A stretch of DNA of 7,080 bases. Source: Bacteroidales bacterium UBA1205. Lineage in GTDB: Bacteria > Bacteroidota > Bacteroidia > Bacteroidales > WCHB1-69. Below are positions 6,509-7,080 of the stretch, piece after piece. Below the pieces are notes generated by a model. It worked only from the letters and a program-made list of their open reading frames with translations. It was not told the DNA's origin and made no database searches. The stretch lies in assembly GCA_002309615.1 (NCBI GenBank), contig DBXT01000078.1:1-7080 (forward strand). The letters run 5' to 3'. Every line of letters begins with the position of its first letter. Positions within the stretch are counted from its first letter, which is position 1. Both the position numbers and the translations under genes were made by a program.

Positions 6509-7080
6509 TTATTTTAAATAGTAATGTAAGGATAATACCAAACCTATATTTTCGGTTCCATAAAGTAAAGTAGTACTTCCCGGACTGATTAATTTATTGT
6601 ATTCCACAGTAGCACCTTGTGCTTTAGAATAACCTTCATAGATGATATAAGTTTGCGGTTGGAATGCTACTACTATCGGAGCAAATGTTACATTAGCACC
6701 CAAAGACAAGCGTTCTGCAAAAAACCATTCTATTCCCAAATCGCACATGATACCCACACCATGTTCCACACCTGTGGTATAACGTTTAACAGGACGTGCG
6801 TAGACAATATCTCCATTAGAAGTATAATCATTTAAAGAATCGGATATCAATTGAATACAAGACGGGTGCTGATTGGCGGCTGTGACAGCATTTCCGTATT
6901 TAAACAACATACTGCCACCTCCGAAAGAATACATCAAACTCAATCCTCCGGTAAAACGCAGTTTGCGATTTCCGCCGGTGAATTCCATACCAATTAACGC
7001 TCCGCCACCTGCCATGCTAAAACGAATGTTATCTTCTACTACATCTTCGCTTAGAGGATTGTTGAAACGTGCTACATCAT
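6509..7080 (-). CDS. Outer-membrane beta-barrel protein, C-terminal part (5' end off window)
   Basis: The frame is open from the right edge to the TAA at 6511-6509 and shows 189 residues. An ATG at 7015-7013 gives M-A-G-G-G, but the frame continues upstream in good protein (DVARFNNPLSEDVVEDNIRF), so this is an internal Met and the true start is outside. The sequence alternates polar and hydrophobic residues in barrel-like strands: LRFTGGLSLMYSFGG, HGVGIMCDLGIEWFF, RLSLGANVTFAPIVVAF and ENIGLVLSLHYYLK. It ends with a Tyr-rich final strand, as barrels usually do. Longer polar loops between strands hold Asn, Ser and Pro. No specific family such as OmpA, PorV or PorP/SprF is recognised, and function is unknown. 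It is the upstream partner of the secreted beta-helix gene, with six bases between them. That suggests a shared envelope role but does not prove it. Confidence 0.8.
   Translation of the reverse strand, partial: DVARFNNPLSEDVVEDNIRFSMAGGGALIGMEFTGGNRKLRFTGGLSLMYSFGGGSMLFKYGNAVTAANQHPSCIQLISDSLNDYTSNGDIVYARPVKRYTTGVEHGVGIMCDLGIEWFFAERLSLGANVTFAPIVVAFQPQTYIIYEGYSKAQGATVEYNKLISPGSTTLLYGTENIGLVLSLHYYLK

Noticed and set aside
5048..6835. Plus-strand frames at 5048-5383, 5295-5489, 5720-5998, 6282-6521 and 6617-6835
   Set aside because: All are antisense to the beta-helix and barrel genes, overlap each other in part, and have no recognisable protein features.
6509..7015. Treating the barrel gene as complete from the ATG at 7015
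   Set aside because: There would be no signal peptide, and the frame stays open with credible protein to the window edge, so the gene is a partial one.
1..7080. CRISPR array, transposon ends, tRNA or rRNA genes
   Set aside because: No regularly spaced direct repeats, transposase frame, target-site duplication or conserved RNA gene sequence was seen.

Overview
The window looks like chromosomal DNA of a Bacteroidota member, most likely a Bacteroidales-type gut or anaerobic bacterium. The DNA is AT-rich. Two promoters match the Bacteroidetes -7 box TAnnTTTG, and no gene start has a well-placed Shine-Dalgarno sequence. All three gene starts that are visible encode export signals, and the protein types (Big_2-like Ig lipoprotein, FN3/LamG secreted protein, DUF1565-like beta-helix, outer-membrane barrel) are typical of this phylum. 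No rRNA, tRNA, CRISPR, transposase or phage gene was seen.

Layout from left to right. Positions 1-2095 (minus) hold the N-terminal 698 codons of a large secreted protein that runs off the left edge. It has a signal peptide, an unrecognised beta-rich region, about four FN3-like domains, a carboxypeptidase-regulatory-like strand pair and the start of a LamG/jellyroll domain. Positions 2096-2389 are a very AT-rich divergent control region with two outward-facing promoter boxes. Positions 2390-4837 (plus) encode an 815-residue lipoprotein with six tandem Big_2-like Ig domains and a C-terminal propeller-like domain. Positions 4838-5029 separate convergent genes and are packed with inverted repeats, including one terminator for each gene. 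Positions 5030-6502 (minus) encode a secreted right-handed beta-helix protein. Six bases upstream of it, 6509-7080 (minus) is the C-terminal part of an outer-membrane beta-barrel protein whose start lies beyond the right edge.

Every gene therefore concerns the cell envelope. The barrel and beta-helix genes look like one operon. The FN3/LamG protein and the Ig lipoprotein share a divergent control region with the same 10-base promoter sequence on each side, so they could be co-expressed. A role in adhesion or surface binding is a reasonable inference, but nothing here shows an enzymatic active site or a specific substrate.

The most unusual DNA feature is a cluster of perfect palindromes at 1995-2074, inside the signal-peptide coding segment of the leftward gene. 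I did not find convincing evidence of a new defence, mobile or RNA-based system.
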